From positions 6,501,501 to 6,565,500 of the forward strand of contig NZ_CP108006.1 in NCBI RefSeq assembly GCF_036127095.1: a stretch of DNA of 64,000 nt. Direction: 5' to 3'. Positions 43,339 to 53,671 of this stretch are shown here, in pieces. The position numbers and the translations under genes are program-made. The number at the start of each line of letters is the position of its first letter. The first letter of the stretch is position 1. Origin of the DNA: Streptomyces sp. NBC_00335 (lineage in GTDB: Bacteria; Actinomycetota; Actinomycetes; Streptomycetales; Streptomycetaceae). The notes under the pieces are model-generated. The model worked only from the letters and a program-made list of their open reading frames with translations. It ran no database searches and was not told the origin of the DNA.

Positions 43339-43995
43339 CTACCAGCCGCGCTCGCGCCATTCGGCCAGGTGGGGGCGCTCGGCGCCGAGCGTGGTGTCGT
43401 TGCCGTGGCCGGGGTAGACCCAGGTCTCGTCCGACAGCTCGCCGAACAGCTTGTTCTCCACGTCGTCGAGCAGGCTGGTGAAGGCCTTCTGGTCGCCCGA
43501 GGTGTTGCCGACGCCGCCCGGGAAGAGGCAGTCGCCGGTGAACACGTGCGCGTGGCCGTGCGGGTCGTCGTAGACCAGCGCGATCGAGCCGGGGGTGTGT
43601 CCGACCAGGTGGCGGGCGGTCAGCGTGACCCGTCCGACCGTGATCGTGTCCCCGTCCGCGACGAGCACGTCGGTGGTGACCGGGATGCCCTCCGCGTCGT
43701 GGGCGCCCGCGTACGTCCGCGCGCCGGTCGCCGCGACCACGTCCGCCAGCGCGCCCCAGTGGTCGCCGTGCCGGTGGGTGGTGACCACGGAGGCGATGCC
43801 GCCGTCGCCGATCAGGCTCAGCAGGGTCTCCGGCTCCGCGGCCGCGTCGATCAGCAGCTGCGCGTCGGTGGCCCGGCAGCGCAGCAGGTAGGCGTTGTTG
43901 TTCATCGGGCCCACCGCGACCTTGGAAATCATCAGGTCCGAGAGTTCGTGCACGTCGGCCGGACCGCCGACCTTGACTGCTCCGCTGTACGTCAT
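43339..43995 (-). CDS. MBL-fold metallo-hydrolase, glyoxalase II-like
   Basis: The 218-residue protein has the zinc-binding motif THRHGDHWGA (HxHxDH), LTARHLVGHTPGSIALVY, HVFTGDCLFPGGVGNT and VYPGHGNDTTLGAERPHLAEW. This set is typical of glyoxalase II-like hydrolases that cleave thioesters. It lies 28 bp downstream of the maleylpyruvate-isomerase-like gene on the same strand; both may act on mycothiol conjugates, which is an inference. TAGGAT lies 7 nt before the ATG at 43995, so it may also have its own leaderless transcript. Confidence 0.9.
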   Translation of the reverse strand: MTYSGAVKVGGPADVHELSDLMISKVAVGPMNNNAYLLRCRATDAQLLIDAAAEPETLLSLIGDGGIASVVTTHRHGDHWGALADVVAATGARTYAGAHDAEGIPVTTDVLVADGDTITVGRVTLTARHLVGHTPGSIALVYDDPHGHAHVFTGDCLFPGGVGNTSGDQKAFTSLLDDVENKLFGELSDETWVYPGHGNDTTLGAERPHLAEWRERGW

Positions 43996-44023
43996 GTTCT
44001 CGATCCTAAGGGTGTCGTCCGGG

Positions 44024-44725
44024 CTAGAGCGGGGGCAGCTCGGGGAGGTGGCCGCCTTCGATGAGGGTGAGGTGCGCGCCGCGGTCCCCGCGGCCCGCGA
44101 GCCAGCCGAGCAGCTCGTCGCGGGTGCCGGCCAGGGTGATGGGCGCACCCTCCGTGCCGCCGGTGTGCCAGAGGGGTCCGGTGCCGTCGTACCCGAGCCA
44201 CAGGGTGACCGGCGGGACCTCCGGGCGGCCCGACCAGCGGTCGGCGAGGAAGGCGATCTCGCGCTCGGCGAACTCGTCCGGGAGGTCGGACAGCTCGTAG
44301 CCGATGTTCAGGTCGACGTGGTGCAGCTCGACCTCGATCAGGCGCCGGAAGGGCACCCGGGCCGCCGTGTCCGTGACCCCGTTGCGCAGTTCCACGGTGC
44401 GGGTCCAGTCCTGCGGGCGCTCGGCGACGGCCTGCCAGCGGTCCGCGGAATTCCGGACGTCCTCGAGCTGTTCCAGCAGGGGACGCACCGCGTCGCGCTC
44501 GATGTCGGATTCCCGGGAGGTGGCGCTCTCGTACATCGGGCGGCCTTCGAAGACCTCGACCAGGGCGTCCGCGTTCCGGGCGAGGTGCGCCAGGACGTGG
44601 CCGCGGGTCCAGCCGGGGAGAAGTGACTCTTCGGCCAGCTTCGCGTTGTCCAGCTTCGCGACCGCGGTCAGCAGTCGATCGGTGGCCTCGTGAACGGATC
44701 GCAGGTCGTGCGCATGATCAGTCAT
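44024..44725 (-). CDS. Maleylpyruvate isomerase family mycothiol-dependent enzyme
   Basis: The 233-residue protein belongs to the DinB-like four-helix family with the MDMPI N-terminal domain: LLPGWTRGHVLAHLARNADAL (about residues 35-55) and IEVELHHVDLNIGYEL supply the metal-binding His residues. A smaller C-terminal domain follows (LWHTGGTEGAPITLAGTRDELLGWLAGRG). Related enzymes use mycothiol as cofactor in isomerisation or S-transfer. TAGGCT lies 7 nt before the ATG at 44725, consistent with a leaderless transcript. It diverges from uvrA. Confidence 0.88.
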   Translation of the reverse strand: MTDHAHDLRSVHEATDRLLTAVAKLDNAKLAEESLLPGWTRGHVLAHLARNADALVEVFEGRPMYESATSRESDIERDAVRPLLEQLEDVRNSADRWQAVAERPQDWTRTVELRNGVTDTAARVPFRRLIEVELHHVDLNIGYELSDLPDEFAEREIAFLADRWSGRPEVPPVTLWLGYDGTGPLWHTGGTEGAPITLAGTRDELLGWLAGRGDRGAHLTLIEGGHLPELPPL

Positions 44726-44913
44726 GCGGCCGAGCCTAGTGGCCGTGGGGCCCTCGCCACACGATCGGGTGAAGAGGGCTGCGGAGTGCCGAAAATCGAA
44801 TGCACGTGCTATACGCTCGGAGTCCAGTCTCCCACTCCACCGCAGAGGCGCCCCCCAATACCCTTGGGACGGGGGCCCGTGCCCCCGCTCTCTCAAGAAA
44901 GGTGCGGACCGGC

Positions 44914-47892
<2,979 letters not shown>

Positions 47893-47900
47893 CCCCCGGG

Positions 47901-47943
47901 CGGGGCTGGATCGTGCGCCGATGCCGGCCGAGATCCAGCCCCG
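47901..47943 (+). terminator. Possible uvrA terminator
   Basis: CGGGGCTGGATC (47901-47912) and GATCCAGCCCCG (47932-47943) are a perfect 12-bp inverted repeat with a 19-nt loop, 9 nt after the uvrA stop codon. Confidence 0.65.
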
Positions 47944-48006
47944 CGCAGCGGTACGCCCGCCGGGCCCGCGCAGTGGTACGCCCCTAGCCCCGCGCAGCGG
48001 CACGCC
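47939..48006. repeat. Three tandem copies of a CCCGCGCAGYGGYACGCCC unit
   Basis: Copies begin at about 47940, 47965 and 47988, with spacers of 4-6 nt. They lie between the convergent uvrA and oxidoreductase genes and are followed by a run of ten C residues (48005-48014). Confidence 0.75.
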
Positions 48007-48023
48007 CCCCCCCCGGCCTGCGG

Positions 48024-48674
48024 CTACGCGGCGACGCCGATGGTGTGGCCCGACGTCGAGGGGTCGGACAGGGTGGTCAGGAGGGCGTCGGCGACGTCCG
48101 CCCGGGCGATCACCTTGCCGCCCGGAACGTTGGCGTCGACCGCTCGCCGGTACGTCCCCGTGTGCGGCCGGTCCAGCAGCCGCGGCGGCCGGATCACCGT
48201 CCACTGCGTACGGCTCGCGGCGATCGCCGCCTCCATGACCGTGAGGTCCGCGTACACGTCCCGCAGCGCCCTGCGCAGCAGCGGGTACACCACGACCCGG
48301 GTGAGAGCCCCGTCCTGCGGCGTGAGCGGACCCAGCGGCGCCGCGCTGACCGCCGACAGGCGGCTCACCCCGGCCCGGTCCATCGCGGAGACGATCGACC
48401 GCAGGGCCGGTCCCGCGATCGGGGTGAGCCTGGCCTGCTTGTTGCTCGTCGGGCCGAGCGCGGAGACCACCGCCTCCTGACCCTCCAGCACCGGAACGAG
48501 CGCGTCCTCGTCGGAGAGGTCCCGCACCACCGCCACCCGCAGCCGTTCGTGCGCCGGTACGTCCAGCCGCGCCGGGTCGCGGACGACAGCCGTCACCTCG
48601 TGACCCGCTTCGAGCGCCTGCCGCACCACCTCGTGGCCGACCCCGCCCGTGGCTCCGAACACCGTGAGTTTCAT
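48024..48674 (-). CDS. NAD(P)-binding oxidoreductase (NmrA/SDR-like)
   Basis: The 216-residue product begins MKLTVFGATGGVGHEVVRQALEAGHEV, an atypical short-chain dehydrogenase Rossmann motif (GATGGVG), and continues with VTAVVRDPARL and ALGPTSNKQARL. Such proteins are NAD(P)H-binding reductases or redox sensors. I use the ATG at 48674, which follows GGGAG; starts at 48701 or 48692 are less well supported. It is divergent from a TetR gene, and twin operators lie between, so TetR probably represses it. Confidence 0.85.
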   Translation of the reverse strand: MKLTVFGATGGVGHEVVRQALEAGHEVTAVVRDPARLDVPAHERLRVAVVRDLSDEDALVPVLEGQEAVVSALGPTSNKQARLTPIAGPALRSIVSAMDRAGVSRLSAVSAAPLGPLTPQDGALTRVVVYPLLRRALRDVYADLTVMEAAIAASRTQWTVIRPPRLLDRPHTGTYRRAVDANVPGGKVIARADVADALLTTLSDPSTSGHTIGVAA

Positions 48675-48731
48675 CTTGACTCCCACATTCATGTGACGCA
48701 TGACGTGTGACGCATGGCGTATGTGGGGGTG

Positions 48732-48781
48732 GGTGAGTACTCACTCACCCCCACTTCCGTTATGGTGAGTGAATGCTCACC
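48732..48781. promoter_or_regulatory. Twin TetR operators between the oxidoreductase and tetR genes
   Basis: GGTGAG-N6-CTCACC occurs twice, at 48732-48749 and at 48764-48781, with centres 32 bp apart (about three helical turns). The first copy extends to GGGTGAGT-N4-ACTCACCC. The second overlaps the tetR ATG (48773-48775) and its TATGGT box (48761-48766). This is the arrangement expected for autoregulation plus control of the divergent gene. Confidence 0.75.
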
Positions 48782-49378
48782 CCAAAGTCAAGCCGGTCCA
48801 CCCCGGAGCGCCTGCTCGATGCCGCCGAGACCCTGATGCGCACCGCCGGTCTGGCCAACGCCACCACGAAGGCCATCGCCCGTGAGGCGGGCTGCTCGGA
48901 GGCCGCGCTCTACAAGTACTTCGCGAACAAGGAGGAGCTGTTCGTCCGCGTGCTGATGGAACGCCGCCCCAACGCCGGGGCGATGATGGCGGCGCTGACC
49001 GGCGACCCGGGGGAGCAGCCGGTCGAGGAGCGGCTGACCGAGATCGCCCGGTACGCCTCGCTCTTCTACGCCGAAGCCATGCCCATGTTCGGCTCGCTCT
49101 TCGCCGATCCCGTCCTGCTCACCCGCCACCGCGAGGGCGTACGGAGCATCGGCGCGGGTCCCCACGTGGTGCTGGAGGCCCTCACCGGCCACCTGTTCCG
49201 CGAGCTCGAACGCGGCCGGCTGCGCCCCGACGCCGACCCGGCCGCCGCCGCCGCGCTGCTGCTCGGCGCCTGCTTCCAGCGGGCCTTCTTCCTGCACTTC
49301 TCCGGGCCCGACACGGTCGGGCCGGTCGAGGAGTTCGCCCCCGCGGTGGCCGCTACGGTGTGGGCCGCGCTGCGCTGA
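48773..49378 (+). CDS. TetR family transcriptional regulator
   Basis: The 201-residue protein has an N-terminal TetR helix-turn-helix (about residues 10-56; RLLDAAETLMRTAGLANATTKAIAREAGCSEAALYKYFANKEELF) and a helical ligand-binding domain rich in Ala, Leu and Met. The inducer is unknown. TATGGT lies 6 nt before the ATG and there is no ribosome-binding site, so the mRNA is probably leaderless. An operator covers the start codon. The 3-prime end overlaps the convergent PfkB gene by 26 bp. Confidence 0.93.
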   Translation: MLTPKSSRSTPERLLDAAETLMRTAGLANATTKAIAREAGCSEAALYKYFANKEELFVRVLMERRPNAGAMMAALTGDPGEQPVEERLTEIARYASLFYAEAMPMFGSLFADPVLLTRHREGVRSIGAGPHVVLEALTGHLFRELERGRLRPDADPAAAAALLLGACFQRAFFLHFSGPDTVGPVEEFAPAVAATVWAALR

Positions 49379-50252
49379 GCTCGCGGGCGTACGGAGGCTC
49401 CGCGCCGGCCCGGGTGCAGGTCAGCGCGGCCGCCGCGGCGGCATAGGACAGCACCTCGGGCCAGTCCACCGGGCCCGGGCCGCCCGCGCCGGCCGCCAGC
49501 CGGTGCAGCAGGGCCGCGTTCACGGTGTCGCCCGCGCCGATGGTGTCCACCACCGCGACCCGGCGTGCGGGCACCGAGTGCTCCGCGCCCTCCCGCGTCC
49601 ACACCGTCAGGCCGCCGGCGCCCCGGGTGAGCACCACCGCCGAGGGCCCGGCCGCCAGCCAGTCGCCGGGGCGGCCGCCCAGCCACGCCGCGTCCTCCTC
49701 CGACAGCTTCAGCACGCCGACGTGCGGCAGCCAGGACAGGAAGCGGGCCCGGTAGGCGGCCGGGTCGGCGATCAGCGCCGGGCGGATGTTGGGGTCGAGC
49801 AGGGTCGCCAGCCCGCGCCCGGCTTCCCGGCGCAGCAGGGACTCGTAGGCGCTGGCCCCCGGCTCCAGCACCAGCGAGCAGGTGCCGAGCGCGAGGGCCC
49901 GTACCCCCTCGGGGAGCGCGGGCGGCAGCCGGAACAGCCGGTCGGCCGTGCCCTCGACGTAGAACCCGTAGGCCGCCGAGCCGTCCGGGGCCAGCGAGGG
50001 CACCGCCAGCGTGGTCGGCTCCGGTCCGCGCTGGACCAGGGAGAGGTCCACCCCGGCCGTGCGCAGCCCGTCGAGCAGCGAGGCGCCGAAGCCGTCCGTC
50101 GAGATCCGGGAGCAGAAGGCGGTCCGCACGCCGAGCCGGCCCAGCGCGATGGCGGTGTTGTACGGTCCGCCGCCCGGCCGCGGCAGCAGGGCGCCCGGCG
50201 GCCCTTCGACGGGCACCAGGTCGATCAGGGCTTCTCCACCGACGACGATCAC
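49353..50252 (-). CDS. PfkB-family carbohydrate kinase, fructokinase-like
   Basis: The 299-residue protein begins MIVVGGEALIDLVP and has PRPGGGPYNTAIALGRLGV (signature 1) and VDTIGAGDTVNAALLHRLA (signature 2 with the catalytic Asp). This form is typical of fructokinases, but other sugars are possible. It is not near psuG, unlike the other PfkB gene in this window. TACCTT lies 7 nt before the GTG and no ribosome-binding site is visible, suggesting a leaderless mRNA. Confidence 0.88.
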   Translation of the reverse strand: MIVVGGEALIDLVPVEGPPGALLPRPGGGPYNTAIALGRLGVRTAFCSRISTDGFGASLLDGLRTAGVDLSLVQRGPEPTTLAVPSLAPDGSAAYGFYVEGTADRLFRLPPALPEGVRALALGTCSLVLEPGASAYESLLRREAGRGLATLLDPNIRPALIADPAAYRARFLSWLPHVGVLKLSEEDAAWLGGRPGDWLAAGPSAVVLTRGAGGLTVWTREGAEHSVPARRVAVVDTIGAGDTVNAALLHRLAAGAGGPGPVDWPEVLSYAAAAAALTCTRAGAEPPYARELSAARPTP

Positions 50253-50366
50253 GCGGGGGAAGGTATCCCATCGGGCGCGGGTATCGTCGGGTGGGCCCGC
50301 CGGGCCCGGCCGTGCCGATCCCGGCCCTGCCGCATCCGCACCCCGCCCTCATTCCAGGAGTACCGC

Positions 50367-50789
50367 ATGTCCGCCTCGCAGTCCGCCGCCCGCCGTACCG
50401 TCCTCAAGGGCGCCGCCGCGATCGTCGGAGCCGTCGGCGGCGGCGCTGCGCTCACGGCCTGCTCCACCGAGACCAACAGCGGCTCCGGCTCCCCGGCGGT
50501 CCCCGCCGAGCTCGGAGCGGCGACCGAGGTGCCGGTCGGCGGCGCGAAGCTGTTCCGGGAGAAGAAGCTCGTGGTCAGCTGCGCGGAGGCGGGCCAGTAC
50601 AAGGCCTTCAGCGCCCAGTGCACCCACTCCGGCTGCGTACTGGACAAGATCGTCGAGGGCGAGGGCAACTGCCCCTGCCACGGCAGCCGCTTCGACGTGA
50701 CCACGGGCAAGGTGCTGCGCGGCCCGGCCACCGACCCGCTGCCCGAGGTCCCGGTGAAGGTCGAGGCCGGCAAACTCGTCGCCGGCTGA
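50367..50789 (+). CDS. Rieske (2Fe-2S) protein, TAT-exported lipoprotein
   Basis: The 140-residue protein has a twin-arginine signal (ARRTVLKGAAAIVG, about residues 8-21) and a lipobox ALTAC (about 29-33), so it should be folded with its cluster, exported, and lipid-anchored. The Rieske cluster motifs are CTHSGC and CPCHGSRFD, with both Cys-x-His pairs and the extra disulfide Cys residues. Electron partners are unknown; no redox enzyme gene lies next to it. CAGGAG precedes the ATG. Confidence 0.93.
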   Translation: MSASQSAARRTVLKGAAAIVGAVGGGAALTACSTETNSGSGSPAVPAELGAATEVPVGGAKLFREKKLVVSCAEAGQYKAFSAQCTHSGCVLDKIVEGEGNCPCHGSRFDVTTGKVLRGPATDPLPEVPVKVEAGKLVAG

Positions 50790-50815
50790 CGGGGCGGGCC
50801 GCGTCGCACCGGCGC

Positions 50816-51859
50816 TCACTCCCAGTCCCAGCCGATCCCCAGGATCCCGCGCCGCACCCCCTGCTCCACCAGGTGCACGGCCCGGTGCGGTCCGCTCGGG
50901 TTCAGGTCCGCGAGCCGCCCGCGCGGCGCGTCCGGCCCGCTGCGCGTGAAGCGGCGGCAGCGCACCGGCAGCGCCGCCTCGTCGAAGCGGACCTGGAGCA
51001 CGTACTGCCCGCCGGTGTAGCTGAAGCCGCGCACGTACTCGGTGCTGCGGCCGGCCGTGCCGTCCTCGAAGCCGTAGCCGAAGACGTACGTGTCCCCGGC
51101 CCGCAGCCGGGCGTCGAAGAGCAGCTCGGCGACGACCAGCTCCGCCTCGGGGTGGCGGCGGATCCGCCCGGTCCGGCAGTTCTCGTCGGCCCGGACCCGG
51201 ATCCGCTCCGGATCGCAGCCCGGGTCGCCGTGGTGGACCGCGATGTAGCGGTCGACCCCGTCGCGGTGGGCCCGTACGACGTGCTGCGATTCACGGCCCA
51301 GCAGCTCCCCGGCGGGCCCGATCCGCACCCGCTCGTGGTGCCCGACGGTGTGCAGGCCGCCGTCGGCGGGCAGTTCCATGCCGGCCAGCAGCTCCTCCAC
51401 GGCCGCGCCCACGCTGAACAGCGCCCGGTACGAGCGCGCGGGCGGCCGGGCCGTCCCCGGAGCGGCGGGATCCGGCGCGGCCAGCAGCCGCAGCAGGGCG
51501 CCCTCGGGCAGTTCCAGGATCTGCTCCAGGGCCCGTACGGCCTTCAGGGACTCGGGGCGGCCCGGCCGCCGGGCGCCCTGCTGCCAGTAACTGAGGCTGG
51601 TCACCCCGAGCTTGATGCCGCGGGCGGCGAGCCGGTGCTGCACCCGGTGCAGGGGCAGGCCGCGTGCGGTGAGGGCGGCGCGCAGCGCGAGGTGGAAGGG
51701 GCCCTCGCGCAGCAGGTGCGGCAGGTCCCGGGCGGCCTGCGCGCGGGCGTTGTCCGAAGGGGGGCCGGCCGGAGGGGAGCCGTCCGACGGGGGGCCGGCG
51801 CGATGGGAGCCGTCCGGAGGGGGGCCGGCCGAGAAGGTGCCGTTCGCGCTCGACCGCAT
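50816..51859 (-). CDS. HTH transcriptional regulator, divergent from the papain-like protease operon
   Basis: The 347-residue protein has a repetitive N-terminus (about residues 8-38; three copies of a Gly-Pro-Pro-x-Asp-Gly-Ser unit) and an XRE-like helix-turn-helix (about 55-115; LALRAALTARGLPLHRVQHRLAARGIKLGVTSLSYWQQGARRP). A C-terminal beta-rich effector domain of about 200 residues follows, with VHHGDPGCDPERIRVRADENCRTGRIRRHPEAELVVAELLFD. I do not recognise the effector family. AGGAGG precedes the ATG. An operator-like palindrome lies 14 nt upstream of the ATG, so autoregulation is likely. Confidence 0.8.
   Translation of the reverse strand: MRSSANGTFSAGPPPDGSHRAGPPSDGSPPAGPPSDNARAQAARDLPHLLREGPFHLALRAALTARGLPLHRVQHRLAARGIKLGVTSLSYWQQGARRPGRPESLKAVRALEQILELPEGALLRLLAAPDPAAPGTARPPARSYRALFSVGAAVEELLAGMELPADGGLHTVGHHERVRIGPAGELLGRESQHVVRAHRDGVDRYIAVHHGDPGCDPERIRVRADENCRTGRIRRHPEAELVVAELLFDARLRAGDTYVFGYGFEDGTAGRSTEYVRGFSYTGGQYVLQVRFDEAALPVRCRRFTRSGPDAPRGRLADLNPSGPHRAVHLVEQGVRRGILGIGWDWE
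51751..51840 (-). repeat. Three in-frame 30-bp tandem repeats
   Basis: Units at 51751-51780, 51781-51810 and 51811-51840 share YGTCCGRMGG then GGGGCCGGC cores. They encode 10-residue units of the Ala-Gly-Pro-Pro-Ser-Asp-Gly-Ser type at the N-terminus of the HTH regulator. The unit length keeps the frame, so copy number may vary without harm. Confidence 0.88.
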
Positions 51860-51872
51860 GGCGGTTCCTCCT

Positions 51873-51983
51873 GTGAACGTTCACGCGACGGGGTGCGGGC
51901 GGTCCGGCGGGTGACGCCCGTGGTCCCGGTGGGTCCAGGTGGGGTGACGGCGGACGTTCACACTCTGGCCCCACCGTTCACAC
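51873..51983. promoter_or_regulatory. Operator array between the HTH regulator and the protease operon
   Basis: GTGAACGTTCAC at 51873-51884 is a perfect 12-bp palindrome beside the regulator start. CGTTCACAC is repeated directly at 51955-51963 and 51975-51983, exactly 20 bp apart, each containing the palindrome half-site GTTCAC. Binding at these sites would cover the regulator start and the region just upstream of the protease promoter. Confidence 0.6.
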
Positions 51984-52010
51984 CTCGATGTCACGCCGTA
52001 TTGAAGCGTG

Positions 52011-52040
52011 TTGACCTGTTCCCGACAACACCCTGATGCT
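52011..52040 (+). promoter_or_regulatory. Candidate promoter of the protease operon
   Basis: TTGACC at 52011-52016 and GATGCT at 52035-52040 are 18 nt apart. The -35 hexamer equals that of rpsA. The direct operator repeats end 28 nt upstream. Confidence 0.5.
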
Positions 52041-52098
52041 CCTCCACAGCGTCCGGACGCGCTCCTCCACCCCCACTCCCCACATCGGGAGGAACGCG

Positions 52099-52749
52099 AT
52101 GCGCCACACGACCCGGCGGCTCACCCTGGCCGCCTTCATCACCGCCCTGCTCAGCGCCCTGCTCGCCTTGCCCACCGCTGCCGCCACCGCCGCCGATGCC
52201 GCCGCCGGTACGGGCACCACGACCGCCATCTCCTCCGCAGCAGCCGCACCCGCCGAGGCCACGGCCCTGGCCTCCAAGCGGCTGAACATCACCATGCAGG
52301 CCCAGCAGAAGACCAACTGGTGCTGGGCCGCCGGAGGCAACACCATCGCCACCTGGTTCGGCCGCACCTACAGCCAGAACCAGTTCTGCAACGCCGCCTT
52401 CAACCGCCAGCAGGGCTACGACTGCCCCAACAACCAGGCCACCCTCGGCAACGTGCAGACAGGCCTGCGCTGGGCCGGCATCAACTCCGGCTCCTACGTG
52501 AACGGCTGGCTCCAGTACTCCACCGTCCAGACCGAGATCAACGCCAACCGCCCGATCGAGACCCGCATCCAGTGGTCCAACGGCGGTGGCCACATGCACG
52601 TGATCTACGGCTACGACACGGCGAACAGCTGGGTGTACTGGGGAGACCCGTGGCCCTCCAGCGACCGCTACAACTGGGCCTCCCACGCCTGGTACGTGGA
52701 CAACAGCACCTTCTCCTGGACCCACTCGCTCTACCGGATCGGGGCGTGA
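52099..52749 (+). CDS. Secreted papain-like cysteine protease
   Basis: The 216-residue product has an Arg-rich start and hydrophobic core (about residues 1-32; RRLTLAAFITALLSALLALPTAAATA), a Thr/Ala-rich stretch, and a papain-like fold domain. The catalytic Cys is in QQKTNWCWAAGGNTIATWFG (about residues 75-94) and the catalytic His in GGHMHVIYGYDTANSWVYWGDPWP. This matches the papain-like/C39-type peptidase family common in streptomycetes. GGGAGGAA precedes the ATG. It is followed at 4 bp by a membrane-anchored secreted protein, so the pair is an operon. Confidence 0.88.
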   Translation: MRHTTRRLTLAAFITALLSALLALPTAAATAADAAAGTGTTTAISSAAAAPAEATALASKRLNITMQAQQKTNWCWAAGGNTIATWFGRTYSQNQFCNAAFNRQQGYDCPNNQATLGNVQTGLRWAGINSGSYVNGWLQYSTVQTEINANRPIETRIQWSNGGGHMHVIYGYDTANSWVYWGDPWPSSDRYNWASHAWYVDNSTFSWTHSLYRIGA

Positions 52750-52753
52750 CCCC

Positions 52754-53575
52754 ATGGCTTCCCGCCTCATGAACGGCCGCCTCGCCGCCGCGGCCGTCGC
52801 CGCGACCGCCGCACTGGCCCTGGCCCCCACCCAGGCGTCCGCGGCGCCCGTACCGCAGCCCCAGAACGTGACCGCCGAGAACCTGGCCGCCGCGGGGCGG
52901 ACGGCGGCGGCCCCCGACACCCTCGCCACCCTGTCCCGCTTCTTCGCCCGCGAGGGCAAGGTCTCGCTCGCCGCCGCGCAGCCCCGCATCGAGGGCGAGA
53001 CGGTGCCCGTGCACTACCTCTCGCCCGAGTTCGTCGCGGGGAAGGCCGGCGCGAGCGTGGCCCGGCTGGAGTTCCTCGCCAGCAAGGCCGTCTCCTCCGA
53101 CGGACAGCAGGCCGCCCTGTGGACCGCGCGGACCGCGGCGGGCTGGCAGGTGGTGAACATCGCCACCGGCGACGACGAGTTCCGCTACGCACAGCTCGGC
53201 GCGGCGAAACTCCCCGGCGGGACCGTGTTCCGCGAACCGCAGATCGACGCCTGGTACGTGGCCGGCGGCGAGCGGGTGCTGCCCCTGGACGAGGACGCGG
53301 CCACGGCCGTGGGCGCGCGGGGCACGAGCCTGGCCGCCTACCGCACACGGGTCGTGAAGGCCTACGGGGACAAGCTGCCGGGATCGGCCTACGGCAAGTC
53401 CGGGAAGGCCGGTGGCTTCGCCCCCACGGAAGCCACGGCCACGACAACCACCGCATCGCCGACGTCCGCCCTCGCCGGACTCCCGATGGCCGCCGGAGCC
53501 GTGGCTCTGGCGCTGGGCGCGGCCGGCGCGGTGGCCGCCCGGCGTGCCCGGCGGCAGCGGGTGGTGCGGGCGTAA
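52754..53575 (+). CDS. Secreted, C-terminally membrane-anchored partner of the protease
   Basis: The 273-residue product has a signal peptide (about residues 1-30, ending ASAAP) and an outer domain of about 190 residues containing VPVHYLSPEFVAG, TAAGWQVVNIATGDDEFRYAQLG and VFREPQIDAWYVAGGERVLPLDEDA. A Thr-rich spacer, a C-terminal hydrophobic helix (about 240-260) and an Arg-rich end follow. The end looks like a wall-sorting tail but I see no LAxTG or LPxTG. I recognise no enzyme family. The 4-bp gap to the protease gene implies coupled translation; it may be a substrate, anchor or inhibitor of the protease. Confidence 0.8.
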   Translation: MASRLMNGRLAAAAVAATAALALAPTQASAAPVPQPQNVTAENLAAAGRTAAAPDTLATLSRFFAREGKVSLAAAQPRIEGETVPVHYLSPEFVAGKAGASVARLEFLASKAVSSDGQQAALWTARTAAGWQVVNIATGDDEFRYAQLGAAKLPGGTVFREPQIDAWYVAGGERVLPLDEDAATAVGARGTSLAAYRTRVVKAYGDKLPGSAYGKSGKAGGFAPTEATATTTTASPTSALAGLPMAAGAVALALGAAGAVAARRARRQRVVRA

Positions 53576-53584
53576 CCACCCGAG

Positions 53585-53641
53585 GGGCCCGGCCGCCCGG
53601 CCGCCTGCCGGGCGGCCGGGCCCTGCGGGGCCGGGCCCCGC
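53585..53641 (+). terminator. Double terminator hairpin before uvrC
   Basis: A perfect 16-bp stem (53585-53600 with 53608-53623) is followed by a second hairpin GCGGGGC-CGG-GCCCCGC at 53625-53641. They lie just after the protease-partner gene. Confidence 0.8.
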
Positions 53642-53671
53642 TTGTCGGCGGGCGACAGTAGGGTGGCTGGC

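Noticed and set aside
44761..44913. A LexA box upstream of uvrA (ATCGAATGCACGTGC)
   Set aside because: Only one half-site resembles the actinobacterial SOS box; the second half is missing. No box was seen before uvrB or uvrC either.
51873..51884. GTGAACGTTCAC as a LexA box
   Set aside because: GAAC and GTTC are adjacent, without the 4-nt spacer of the SOS box, and related half-sites lie nearby in direct orientation.
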